A stretch of 44,684 nt of DNA from an uncultured Bacilli bacterium (GTDB taxonomy: Bacteria; Bacillota_I; Bacilli_A; RF39; UBA660). The notes under the pieces are model-generated. The model saw only the letters and a list, made by a program, of their open reading frames with translations. It did not search any database and had not been told where the DNA came from. A program made the translations under genes and the position numbers. Within the stretch, counting starts at the first letter, position 1, and each line of letters starts with the position of its first letter. Of this stretch, positions 8,639 through 15,945 are shown piece by piece. The stretch spans positions 1-44,684 of the forward strand of contig CALVRH010000008.1 of the NCBI GenBank assembly GCA_944358535.1, written 5' to 3'.

Positions 8639-9146
8639 CATCTACACCCCAACTTTTAATAATATTCTCTAATCTTTTTATCGAATAATCACTAACATTA
8701 TTTAAAACACCCGAAACCTTACCATCAGTAAATAAATACAAACTAGAATTAGAATCAACAATTTGATTTTTTATTTTTGAATTACGCACATAATTATTCT
8801 TAAGTAAATCATAAAAGCTTTCCGAATTCACACCATCTAAATTCATATAAAGTACATCATCAGTAATATCTAAACTCTGAATCAAATTTTTAAAATCATC
8901 TTCAAAATTTTTAATTCCTGAATCATGACCAGAAGAAACATATAAAATAAATCTTTGATTTTCTAAGATATAATTAGAAATTTCTTCGCTTTTAATTTCT
9001 CTAACAACCTTTGTCATCACTGAGTTTTGAGCATAATAATTCTTTGTTGTATTATACCAATCACGTACATAAAAAACTGCCACAATAGTCACTAAAAACA
9101 CTAAAATTAATATCACATAATTCTTAACTGGTATTTCTCTTTTCAT
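8631..9146 (-). CDS. Membrane-anchored thioredoxin-fold-like protein without CxxC
   Basis: The 171-residue protein has a short basic N-terminus, one membrane helix (about 8-28) and an extracytoplasmic domain. The pattern RFILYVSSGHDSGIKNFEDDF ... VLYMNLDGV ... SSLYLFTDGKVSG resembles a thioredoxin fold (beta-alpha-beta, then the cis-Pro side). The active-site cysteines are absent, since the usual CxxC place reads SSGHDSG. It is therefore unlikely to be a disulfide oxidoreductase. AAGGAGG lies 6 bases before the ATG at 9146; upstream Met codons are rejected. The gene sits between the AAA+ ATPase and trmL in one operon. The fold assignment is inference from pattern only. Confidence 0.62.
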   Translation of the reverse strand: MKREIPVKNYVILILVFLVTIVAVFYVRDWYNTTKNYYAQNSVMTKVVREIKSEEISNYILENQRFILYVSSGHDSGIKNFEDDFKNLIQSLDITDDVLYMNLDGVNSESFYDLLKNNYVRNSKIKNQIVDSNSSLYLFTDGKVSGVLNNVSDYSIKRLENIIKSWGVDDA

Positions 9147-9172
9147 TTTTACCCTCCTTTTCAAATAATAAA

Positions 9173-10186
9173 TTAAAGTTCATCTTCTACATCGATATCT
9201 TCAATTCTAACATCAGGTAAAACAATATTCTTATCCTCGCAAATACGTAAAAATTTTTCTCTAAACGCCGCACATTCTTTTACCCTACTATCAGGATAAA
9301 TACGCTTGCTATCACGTATTGCAATATATACATCTAGTATTCCGACCTCTTGTTTATTTTCAAATAAAGCATTTGAAAAAGATCCAGACAATACTGAAAG
9401 TGAAACATCAGGATACATAGCTGAAAGCCCATAAACCCTTTTATATTGACTTGTCGCATCCACAATAGATTCCATAAGTAAACGTCTAATAAAACTATTT
9501 TGAATCATATGTATTCCTGTTTTATATTCAATTTTTGGAATTGTTCCAAGTAAAATTTGAATAGTAGCCTCTCTATCAGGCTCCAAAACATCAATTCTAT
9601 CGAAACGTCTTAAAAATGCTCTATCACGAACAATATATGTCTCATATTCAATCGTAGTTGTTGCTCCAATTGCCTTAATATCTCCACGGTCCAAAGCCGG
9701 TTTTAAAATATTTGCCAAATCCATCGGACCATCAGCCGCACCACCAATTAAAGTATGAACCTCATCAATAAATAGTATTGTTTTAGGTGCTCTTTTAAGC
9801 TCAGCTACAAGTAAATTAACTACTGACTCTGGCTTGCCATTAACTACCATAGTTCCAAGCATTGAAGAAGAATTTATTTTTACAATATGAAATCCCTTTA
9901 AAGCATTAGGAACATCCTCCCTTTGGATTTTATAGGCAATCCCTTCAACAATCGCAGTCTTACCGATACCCGCCTTACCAATAAGTAATGCAGATTTATC
10001 AGGCGTAAGTAAAACTAACATTGTCTTTTTTATCTCCTCTTCACGGGCAATTGCTGGATTAGTTACATATTGTTTTGCAGTCAAATCCTCACAGTATGTA
10101 GTAATAATAGGAAATTCTGTAGAATCCAAAGGTTTAATTTCATTATTAACCACACCATTTGATAAACCATTCATATTTTCATCCAT
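9173..10186 (-). CDS. Stand-alone ClpA/ClpB D1-type AAA+ ATPase
   Basis: The 337-residue protein aligns in pattern with the first AAA+ module of ClpA/ClpB/ClpC unfoldases. It has Walker A GKAGIGKT (about 73-80), a KINSSSMLGTMVVNGKPES segment like the Clp pore region, Walker B ILFIDEVHTLIGG, sensor 1 IKAIGATTTIEY and the arginine finger RDRAFLRRFD. It has no Clp N-domain, no inserted coiled-coil M domain, no second AAA+ module and no ClpP-binding loop that I can see. It is thus not a normal Clp chaperone. AAAGG lies 9 bases before the ATG. It follows the thioredoxin-like lipoprotein gene by 4 bases, and both neighbours are envelope thioredoxin-fold proteins. Its role is unknown. Confidence 0.82.
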   Translation of the reverse strand: MDENMNGLSNGVVNNEIKPLDSTEFPIITTYCEDLTAKQYVTNPAIAREEEIKKTMLVLLTPDKSALLIGKAGIGKTAIVEGIAYKIQREDVPNALKGFHIVKINSSSMLGTMVVNGKPESVVNLLVAELKRAPKTILFIDEVHTLIGGAADGPMDLANILKPALDRGDIKAIGATTTIEYETYIVRDRAFLRRFDRIDVLEPDREATIQILLGTIPKIEYKTGIHMIQNSFIRRLLMESIVDATSQYKRVYGLSAMYPDVSLSVLSGSFSNALFENKQEVGILDVYIAIRDSKRIYPDSRVKECAAFREKFLRICEDKNIVLPDVRIEDIDVEDEL

Positions 10187-10190
10187 TATA

Positions 10191-10595
10191 TCAATCCTTT
10201 ATATATCCATTTTCTTTAAACTTTTCTATAATTTTACTTTTTTTCTCATTTCCATCAATTCTATTATGCGTATCTTTTTCATCACCGTCAGTAATAAATA
10301 TAGTTGCTGGTGTACCTGTTATTGGAAACTCACTCACTAAAGCAGATTCATCCCCATCAGATAATTTAGATAAATCTATATATTTAACATCTACATTATA
10401 CTCTTCAATAATGTCATTTAATGTAATTTCATAGGCAGCACACGCACTACAAGTACTTGATCCAATAAATAAAATAAAATCTTCTTTATTTTCTAACTTT
10501 TCATTTAATTCACTATAACTTATCTCATCATAAGTCGTTTTAGAGCAGCCTGTAAGCATAAAAAGTATCGTTACTAAAATAGCTATTTTTTTCAT
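10191..10595 (-). CDS. Thioredoxin-fold lipoprotein with CSAC motif
   Basis: The 134-residue protein begins with a short lipoprotein signal peptide (lipobox LTGC, lipidated Cys at residue 17). A thioredoxin-like domain follows, with the redox motif CSAC in LFIGSSTCSACAAYE and the cis-proline segment TGTPATIFI. It is probably a membrane-tethered extracytoplasmic thiol oxidoreductase or reductase. The reading frame extends upstream to 10685, but the ATG at 10595 (GGTGG upstream, lipoprotein signal directly following) is clearly the start. A TATAAT box overlaps the region just before it, so it may also have its own promoter. It is 4 bases upstream of the AAA+ ATPase gene. Confidence 0.85.
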   Translation of the reverse strand: MKKIAILVTILFMLTGCSKTTYDEISYSELNEKLENKEDFILFIGSSTCSACAAYEITLNDIIEEYNVDVKYIDLSKLSDGDESALVSEFPITGTPATIFITDGDEKDTHNRIDGNEKKSKIIEKFKENGYIKD

Positions 10596-10668
10596 TTTAC
10601 CACCAATATCATTATATAACAAAATATGGCAAAAAAAAAGACAAATAAAAAAACAAAGCATAAAAACT

Positions 10669-11124
10669 TTATTTTTTATAAACAATTAATTGATCATTAG
10701 TTAAATATATCGTACCATTTTGCCTAACAATATCGTTCGCACTAGCCTTAAAAAACTTCGTTAAATCACTAAACGTATCATCATCCGAAGTAATATAAAA
10801 CATCACCTCATTACGTGGAAGCATAATCTTTTGGCCTGGATAAATTATATCCGTATCATTTAGCCCATTTAACCTTAAAAGCTGACTTGGATTAACATTA
10901 TTACTTCGGGCAATTTCATAAATATTATCCCCTTTTTTTACTACATATTCTCTAAAATAAGGATTTTCCACCTTTACCTGTGGAACTACAATAAAATCAC
11001 CTGGCGTTAAAATACTTCCCACCATAATACCATTTAAATTAGATAAATCTTCAGCTGAAATTCCAAAATTACTAGCCACACTAGCTAATGTATCACCATT
11101 TTTAACCTGATATATTGTATACAT
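10669..11124 (-). CDS. LysM-repeat protein
   Basis: The 151-residue protein consists almost wholly of LysM motifs: YQVKNGDTLASVASNFGISA (about 5-49), YVVKKGDNIYEIARSNNVNP (about 60-104) and a degenerate third (about 108-151). LysM binds N-acetylglucosamine polymers such as peptidoglycan. No signal peptide or membrane helix is visible. It is either exported without a classical signal or acts in the cytoplasm or forespore, as some spore-coat LysM proteins of Firmicutes do. GGGGTGA precedes the ATG and a TATAAT box lies upstream. It is the first gene of the operon running to trmL. Confidence 0.88.
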   Translation of the reverse strand: MYTIYQVKNGDTLASVASNFGISAEDLSNLNGIMVGSILTPGDFIVVPQVKVENPYFREYVVKKGDNIYEIARSNNVNPSQLLRLNGLNDTDIIYPGQKIMLPRNEVMFYITSDDDTFSDLTKFFKASANDIVRQNGTIYLTNDQLIVYKK

Positions 11125-11168
11125 AATCTCACCCCATTTTATTATATGTTTTTAAAAAAAAAGGGTCT

Positions 11169-12257
11169 CTAATCATTCAAACCCATTTTCTTCAAAATAA
11201 CATCATATATTATACCAACACCAATTAATGTAGAAAGTACTGATACAATAAAACTAATTCCTGGTATTAAATTAAATATAAATAATATTGCAAGCCCAAA
11301 AATTCCTACTACAAGCATATTAATATCTTTATCAAAAAATTTCTGCCATAATTTATAACCTAATAAATACCCTGAAAAAACCGTTGATAAATACATAATA
11401 ATAAAGTATAATGCAAGTAAAATTAATGAAAGCGGAATACCAATTGACATCAAAAATAATATAAAAATTATAATTGGTACAATAATTAAAAACATAAGAC
11501 CTTTAGTAAAAGATTCTAAACCCTTATTAAAATCAAACTTATCATATTCTTTCTGCACTCTAACAAATAATTTTGGAGCTGCTAAACTTAAAACAGCAAA
11601 CACTAAAATAAGTGACATAAATGCCCAAAATTTACCCATCATTGTCGTCATAAACTTATCATCATTATTTTGAATCGCATCAGTCTTAATAACCTCACCC
11701 TTAATAGCATCATCAGCCACCCTAACTATTGCATCCTCAGGATAAGATAAATTACCATTAATAACTGTATCACCATCTATATTTACATTAGTGCCATATA
11801 TCTTCACATTACCTATAATATTAGCCCCATCAATTTTAATATTAGAACCATATATACTAATATTTCGGCCAATCTTACCTCTAATTTCAACATTAGCTCC
11901 AACTACAATAACATCTCTTTGTAATTCAGTTTTATCATTAAATTTGATTATATTGCCAGCAATAAAAGCATCTTTATCAACGATTCCCTTAACTTCTATA
12001 GAATTACCAGCCGCAACCAAATATTCACTGTTACCAGTAAAAGAAACATTATTTCCAATCACAAAACTAACACCATCAGCCTTGCCACTCATCTTCGCCT
12101 CATTACCAATAACTGCCGCAGAACCATTAATATCATCTTTTATCTCGGCATTATTATCAACCTTACCTTTAAAATGATTGACCTCCTCAGCCATAACAGG
12201 GCTGTTCACCATAAAACAGGCCATAAAAACCATCAAAACCTTTAAAAATCTCTTCAT
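11169..12257 (-). CDS. Secreted bactofilin-like beta-helix with C-terminal membrane domain
   Basis: The 362-residue protein has a signal peptide (cleavage near VMAEE, about 23). Next comes a long run of short beta repeats (about 28-180, such as GNEAKMSGKADGVSFVIGN and GRNISIYGSNIKIDGANIIG) resembling the bactofilin/polymer-forming cytoskeletal beta-helix. About four membrane helices follow (210-350). Classical bactofilins are cytoplasmic filaments; here the signal peptide puts the beta-helix outside. GGAGG lies 7 bases before the ATG. It is downstream of a lipoprotein and a polyprenyl synthase gene. A weak GC stem followed by a T-run (11150-11168) may end the transcript. Function unknown. Confidence 0.78.
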   Translation of the reverse strand: MKRFLKVLMVFMACFMVNSPVMAEEVNHFKGKVDNNAEIKDDINGSAAVIGNEAKMSGKADGVSFVIGNNVSFTGNSEYLVAAGNSIEVKGIVDKDAFIAGNIIKFNDKTELQRDVIVVGANVEIRGKIGRNISIYGSNIKIDGANIIGNVKIYGTNVNIDGDTVINGNLSYPEDAIVRVADDAIKGEVIKTDAIQNNDDKFMTTMMGKFWAFMSLILVFAVLSLAAPKLFVRVQKEYDKFDFNKGLESFTKGLMFLIIVPIIIFILFLMSIGIPLSLILLALYFIIMYLSTVFSGYLLGYKLWQKFFDKDINMLVVGIFGLAILFIFNLIPGISFIVSVLSTLIGVGIIYDVILKKMGLND

Positions 12258-12288
12258 ATTTTTGCCTCCAATTAAATTTTATCATAAA

Positions 12289-12888
12289 CTAATATGTAAT
12301 TTCTAAATAATCATCAGGAACTTCAAACAGTTCTAAATTTTCATTATCCTTCATTAAATTATATTTAAAAAATACATTTTTTTCTGAACCATTATATCTA
12401 ATATAAACTAAATCATCCCCATCAAAATAATATGTTGTCTCTCCATTATCATGCGTATATTTTTCATAAATATAATTTTTTCCATATACTTTTTCCTCAC
12501 CAGTTTCATACCCTGAAACTTTTAACGTCGTCATATCATTCGGTAAAACTCCAAATGCGTAATCTGTAACAGGACAATCAACCACATTATAATTTTTCAT
12601 TTGAGGGTCTATTGTATACATCTTACCATCTTTCCAAATATTTATCATCTGACTAGAACCATTAATCTCATAATAATACTTACTATCGCTTCTTGCCATA
12701 ATAATCTTTGTATCATCATTTTTATGATTATTTCTGTCCCAAAGCTCTACATAATAATTATTAGGATCAAAATCTTTAAAAAATAAATATGTTTTAGAAT
12801 CTCCATTAGCTTTATCTATAACCTGCATCTCTACTCCACATCCCACTAAAAATAAAGCAAATAAACACAAAATAATTTTTTTTATCAT
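12289..12888 (-). CDS. Lipoprotein, unknown function
   Basis: The 199-residue protein starts with a lipoprotein signal peptide (lipobox FLVGC, Cys at about 17) and is otherwise a beta-rich soluble domain with many Tyr, Asn and Asp residues. The alternating pattern (KYYYEINGSS, KMYTIDPQMKNYNVV, ETTYYFDGDDLVYIRYNG) hints at a LolA-like half-barrel, as in other lipoproteins here, but that is only resemblance. Its ATG overlaps the stop codon of the polyprenyl synthase gene (ATGA), so the two are translated in a coupled manner. No better family assignment can be made. Confidence 0.75.
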   Translation of the reverse strand: MIKKIILCLFALFLVGCGVEMQVIDKANGDSKTYLFFKDFDPNNYYVELWDRNNHKNDDTKIIMARSDSKYYYEINGSSQMINIWKDGKMYTIDPQMKNYNVVDCPVTDYAFGVLPNDMTTLKVSGYETGEEKVYGKNYIYEKYTHDNGETTYYFDGDDLVYIRYNGSEKNVFFKYNLMKDNENLELFEVPDDYLEITY

Positions 12889-14159
12889 TTAGATCTAACT
12901 CTCAAAAATTCCGCAAATCCTAATAATAACTTCTTCTTATCCAAATCCAAGAAATCTAAATCTAAAATATCTTGAAAACTCTCTTTAAATAACTTATCCA
13001 TCGTCACCTCCGCATACTCATGTGCTCCTGATTCATCAAAAATCTTCTTAACCTTGTCCATGTCAGAAATATTTATATCACGTCCATAATATTTCAATAG
13101 TTCATCCTTATAACTAGTATTTATAGTATAAGCATATAAAATCGTTTGTTTAAATTCACTCACATCAGATGTCACTGACTTACCAATATGCTTCTCATCA
13201 CCATAAATTCCAAGTAAATCATCCTTAATTTGAAAAGCTATTCCTAAATTAAGTAAAGCATCCTCTAGTTTATGAATCTGCCTCTCATCTGCCCCAGCCA
13301 ATATAGCTCCTAAACAGTAAGGACCAATAACTGAATACCAAGCTGTTTTAAGCTTATATATTTCCATTACATAACTTTCTAAATCATCAAGTCCACTATA
13401 AAACTCCTCGTAAAAAGGCAAAATAACATCCACCATCTCCCCTTCACAGGTCTTAATAGCTACACTGTTATAATACTCTAAAACTTTACCTAAATTCTCA
13501 TTATCTTTATAATTTTGGGCAATAACCTGCAAGGCTAAATAAAAACCCATATCCCCTAAGCATAAAGCCATAGATGAACCAATATCATGACGCTTATCAT
13601 TAAAACTTTCATCTTCTTTAATTGGATCACTATATAATTTTTCATACTTTATAGGTATTGTATCCATGCCTCTTCTTTTATCAGCTTTATCAATAATATC
13701 ATCATGAATTAAAATAGACGTTTGAAATAACTCTAATGCACATCCTAAAGGTAAATAATTATCATCATCTTTTCCAAAATTTTGATAACCGAGTGCTATT
13801 AAACAAGCCCTTAAAAATTTACCACCTTTATTACTAGAAACAAATTGTTCTAAAGCTTCCTCTAAAAATCTATTACTATATCCTTTAACAAATAAGCTAT
13901 TGTAATCATCCATTTTTAAAGTAAACTTATCCTTAACAGATAAATAATACTTCAAAAATTCATACATTACCTCTACTTTTTTCATCTCACCATCATCATC
14001 AATAATAAAACCTATTTTCTTAGAAAATAAACTCTTATCACCCATAAACCATTTTAAAAATTCCGCACTATCTTTTATTTTAATAACCCTATCATCCTTA
14101 TATTCATCACTATTACTTATGACATAATCATATTCCAAAAGCATTTTTTTTACATCCAT
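12885..14159 (-). CDS. Polyprenyl diphosphate synthase family protein with N-terminal extension
   Basis: These enzymes condense isopentenyl diphosphate with allylic diphosphates to make C15-C35+ prenyl chains for quinones or lipid carriers. This one has 424 residues, about 100 more than usual. The first ~95 residues are an extension of unknown role. The trans-prenyltransferase fold follows, with the first Asp-rich motif LIHDDIIDKADKRRG and the second FQIKDDLLGIYGD. The latter is the DDLLG..GD variant seen in archaeal and actinobacterial geranylgeranyl-type synthases, not the common DDILD. GGGAGG lies 6 bases before the ATG at 14159. Chain length cannot be read off with confidence. It overlaps a lipoprotein gene by 4 bases. 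Confidence 0.85.
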   Translation of the reverse strand: MDVKKMLLEYDYVISNSDEYKDDRVIKIKDSAEFLKWFMGDKSLFSKKIGFIIDDDGEMKKVEVMYEFLKYYLSVKDKFTLKMDDYNSLFVKGYSNRFLEEALEQFVSSNKGGKFLRACLIALGYQNFGKDDDNYLPLGCALELFQTSILIHDDIIDKADKRRGMDTIPIKYEKLYSDPIKEDESFNDKRHDIGSSMALCLGDMGFYLALQVIAQNYKDNENLGKVLEYYNSVAIKTCEGEMVDVILPFYEEFYSGLDDLESYVMEIYKLKTAWYSVIGPYCLGAILAGADERQIHKLEDALLNLGIAFQIKDDLLGIYGDEKHIGKSVTSDVSEFKQTILYAYTINTSYKDELLKYYGRDINISDMDKVKKIFDESGAHEYAEVTMDKLFKESFQDILDLDFLDLDKKKLLLGFAEFLRVRSK

Positions 14160-14212
14160 AGTTTTCCTCCCACTACAATTATACATTAAAATAGTTAAAA
14201 TTCATAATAAAT

Positions 14213-14257
14213 AAAAAAAAAACGATAATTTAGAAAATTCTATCTTATCGTTTTTTT
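14213..14257 (-). terminator. Terminator after the small secreted-protein gene
   Basis: A 12-bp stem (minus strand AAAAAACGATAA pairing with TTATCGTTTTTT) around a loop of about 16 bases is followed by a run of T on the minus strand. It lies immediately after the stop codon of the 115-residue secreted protein gene. Confidence 0.85.
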
Positions 14258-14260
14258 ATA

Positions 14261-14608
14261 CTATGATATAATACTTCTATTACCTTCAAAAAAATTTATT
14301 CTAGTACAACTTTCTCCATTTGAATTACATCTGTAAAGATAAAATCCATTTGGAGAAACACTGCTGTACAAATTTTCAGTATAATATATATAATCTCCAG
14401 ATTGTGCTACCGAAGAACAAGTATTATAAAGTTCATCAATTGCCCCTTGTACATCACTGCTTTTAAGTCCACTTGTTTTATTATCATAAGTTACTTGATT
14501 ACTAGGAAAATAAGTTACTGCATATACACTTACTGTTCCAGTTAACAAAGCCGTTAATATACAAAGAAATATTCTACTTTTAAATACTTTTTTTATTTTA
14601 TCTTTCAT
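14261..14608 (-). CDS. Small secreted protein with DVQGAIDELY motif
   Basis: The 115-residue protein has a basic start, a hydrophobic helix (about 12-30) ending near VYA, then VTYFPSNQVTYDN and SGLKSSDVQGAIDELYN. The same N-terminal block occurs in the 310-residue protein at 24038-24970, so the two are paralogues with different C-termini. The C-terminal part has two Cys (YRCNSNGESC) and could form a disulfide loop. I do not know a function for the family. It is probably exported, either anchored by the helix or cleaved after VYA. AGGTGA precedes the ATG and a TATAAT box lies upstream. It is divergent from an XRE regulator, as is its paralogue. Confidence 0.72.
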   Translation of the reverse strand: MKDKIKKVFKSRIFLCILTALLTGTVSVYAVTYFPSNQVTYDNKTSGLKSSDVQGAIDELYNTCSSVAQSGDYIYYTENLYSSVSPNGFYLYRCNSNGESCTRINFFEGNRSIIS

Positions 14609-14733
14609 CTCTTGTCACCTACTATAAATTTATTATAATAAGTTCTATTTCTAAATTTTCATAAGGCACTCAAATAAATGCATAACAAAAAGAAAAAATA
14701 AATTATTGTTATGATTTATTAAAGGGGCATTTT

Positions 14734-14949
14734 ATGTACTTTAAAAGAATAAAAGATTTAAGAATAGACCATGACTTATATCAAAAACAAATAGCTAATT
14801 TACTAAAAATAACTAGACAGCAATATGGCTTATACGAAAGTGGTAAAAGAGATATACCTATTGATTTATTAATTAAATTAGCTGATTTTTATAATGTCAG
14901 TATTGATTATATGGTAGAACGTACCAAAAACAAAAATATCAACACATAA
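14734..14949 (+). CDS. XRE-family transcriptional regulator, small
   Basis: The 71-residue protein is a single Cro/CI-type helix-turn-helix domain. It reads KDLRIDHDLYQKQIANLLKI with TRQQYGLYESGKRDIPIDLL (recognition helix region) and ends with LADFYNVSIDYMVERT, the usual end of this domain. It probably binds DNA as a dimer. AAAGGGG precedes the ATG. It is divergent from the small secreted-protein gene, the same arrangement as the double-XRE gene at 25079 beside the paralogous secreted protein. A role in controlling that neighbour is plausible but unproven. Confidence 0.9.
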   Translation: MYFKRIKDLRIDHDLYQKQIANLLKITRQQYGLYESGKRDIPIDLLIKLADFYNVSIDYMVERTKNKNINT

Positions 14950-14980
14950 AAAATCTGAGAATCAATTTTCCTCAGATTTT
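14948..14980. terminator. Bidirectional terminator between XRE and Rpn genes
   Basis: An inverted repeat AAAATCTGAG / CTCAGATTTT with an 11-base loop lies between the convergent genes, flanked by A-run on the left and T-run on the right, so it can work both ways. It overlaps the Rpn stop codon. Confidence 0.88.
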
Positions 14981-15831
14981 ATTTTTTCAATGTCTTTTTC
15001 AGATAAACCTGTTAGTTTTGCAATCTCAGATATGTTCATGTTAGCTTTAAGCATATTTTTAGCTATTTCTTTCTTACCTTCTTTGACCGCTACATTATAG
15101 TCTATTTTTTTCATCAATTCATCCATTTTTTCTTTGTCATATAAACCGATGAGGTTTTCATCTTCATTTAAATCTTCTATTATCTTTGCCATATCCTCCA
15201 AATCTCCATCTCCTTTAGCTATCTCTCTAAGTTTTTTCCGGCTAGTTATTTGAAACATAACAAATACTTTTTCTAGCTTAGATAAACTTTCTATTCCTAT
15301 TTTATCATATATATCCAAAGGTTTGGCCATATTTATGTGAAATCTTTTAAAATTTTCTTCATCTATAAATTTTCCAGTATCATCTTTCATACTAAACTGA
15401 ATAAATAGTCTATCATCAAATCGGTTTACCGTATTAAAATTAAGTTGAATTACGTCCATATTATCTGGATCATCTCCAGTTAAATATTTCCCGTAAGCAA
15501 TTTTATGATGATATATATTATTTTTGGCAATTTGACTCGCCTGCGCACTTCTATTTGCTTCTATATTTATAATATTGCCTTTAATACTGACTAAAATATC
15601 CGTTATCTTGTTTCGTTCTTGAGCATTTTCTACTGGAAGTTCTGGATTTAAAAACTTTAAATTTTCATAAATATAGCTCTCAGAATATAAAGTGACATTA
15701 CTAATTATCATAGAAAGTATTTTTCTAAATTTTAAATGTTGGATAATTGCTTTAAAAATACGTTCATACATTGAATTCATAAGAACATCTGGATCTTTTT
15801 TAATTTGTGATTTTGATTCTACTTTATTCAT
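14962..15831 (-). CDS. Rpn family PD-(D/E)XK nuclease (transposase-like)
   Basis: The 289-residue protein belongs to the Rpn/PDDEXK_2 group. Relatives of E. coli RpnA are DNA endonucleases that promote RecA-independent recombination. The start DVLMNSMYERIFKAIIQHL corresponds to the usual DxxFKxLF region. The nuclease core is TDILVSIKGNIINIEANRS, with the Asp and the ExN active-site pattern. The C-terminus EGKKEIAKNMLKANMNISEI ... TGLSEKDIEKI is typical of the family. AAAGGCGG lies 6 bases before the ATG. It is preceded by a ~43-base element nearly identical to one upstream of the thioester adhesin gene. Often these genes are multi-copy and mobile, but no inverted repeats flank this one. Confidence 0.88.
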   Translation of the reverse strand: MNKVESKSQIKKDPDVLMNSMYERIFKAIIQHLKFRKILSMIISNVTLYSESYIYENLKFLNPELPVENAQERNKITDILVSIKGNIINIEANRSAQASQIAKNNIYHHKIAYGKYLTGDDPDNMDVIQLNFNTVNRFDDRLFIQFSMKDDTGKFIDEENFKRFHINMAKPLDIYDKIGIESLSKLEKVFVMFQITSRKKLREIAKGDGDLEDMAKIIEDLNEDENLIGLYDKEKMDELMKKIDYNVAVKEGKKEIAKNMLKANMNISEIAKLTGLSEKDIEKIKSEEN

Positions 15832-15858
15832 TAAAAACCGCCTTTCTAAGAAGCTTTC

Positions 15859-15901
15859 CGCCTCTATATATAAACATACGACGTAGAAAGAAGATTTCCT
15901 T
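15859..15901 (-). promoter_or_regulatory. Shared upstream element, copy 1
   Basis: On the minus strand this reads AAGGAAAT, ten variable bases, then CGTCGTATGTT and a short A/T stretch ending in AGAGG. The copy at 39421-39463 has the same blocks at the same spacing. Both lie just after the terminator of the upstream gene and just before a ribosome binding site, so the element is probably a promoter or 5'-leader regulatory site. I cannot match it to a known sigma factor consensus or riboswitch. Confidence 0.6.
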
Positions 15902-15915
15902 TTTTTCCATGAAAA

Positions 15916-15945
15916 AAAAGTTAAACAAATAAATGTCTAACTTTT
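15916..15945 (-). terminator. Terminator after the 297-residue membrane protein gene
   Basis: Minus-strand AAAAGTTA and TAACTTTT form an 8-bp stem around a loop of about 14 bases, followed by a T-run (15912-15919 complement). It overlaps the stop codon at 15937. Confidence 0.75.

Noticed and set aside
11791-12177. A 128-codon plus-strand frame
   Set aside because: It is antisense to the beta-helix repeats of the bactofilin-like protein and has a low-complexity Ile/Leu/Pro composition with no ribosome site.
14261-14608. The 115-residue secreted protein as a truncated pseudogene of the 310-residue paralogue
   Set aside because: Its C-terminus is different rather than cut short, the stop is followed directly by a good terminator, and promoter and ribosome site are intact. 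It is more likely a short family member.
14962-15831. The Rpn-type gene as part of an insertion sequence with its own ends
   Set aside because: No inverted repeats or target duplications flank it; it has a shared terminator on one side and a terminator plus regulatory element on the other.
15859-15901. The shared element as a classical ECF sigma promoter (GGAAAT as -35, CGTC as -10)
   Set aside because: The two blocks are only 10 bases apart, too close for a -35/-10 pair, so I left the function open.
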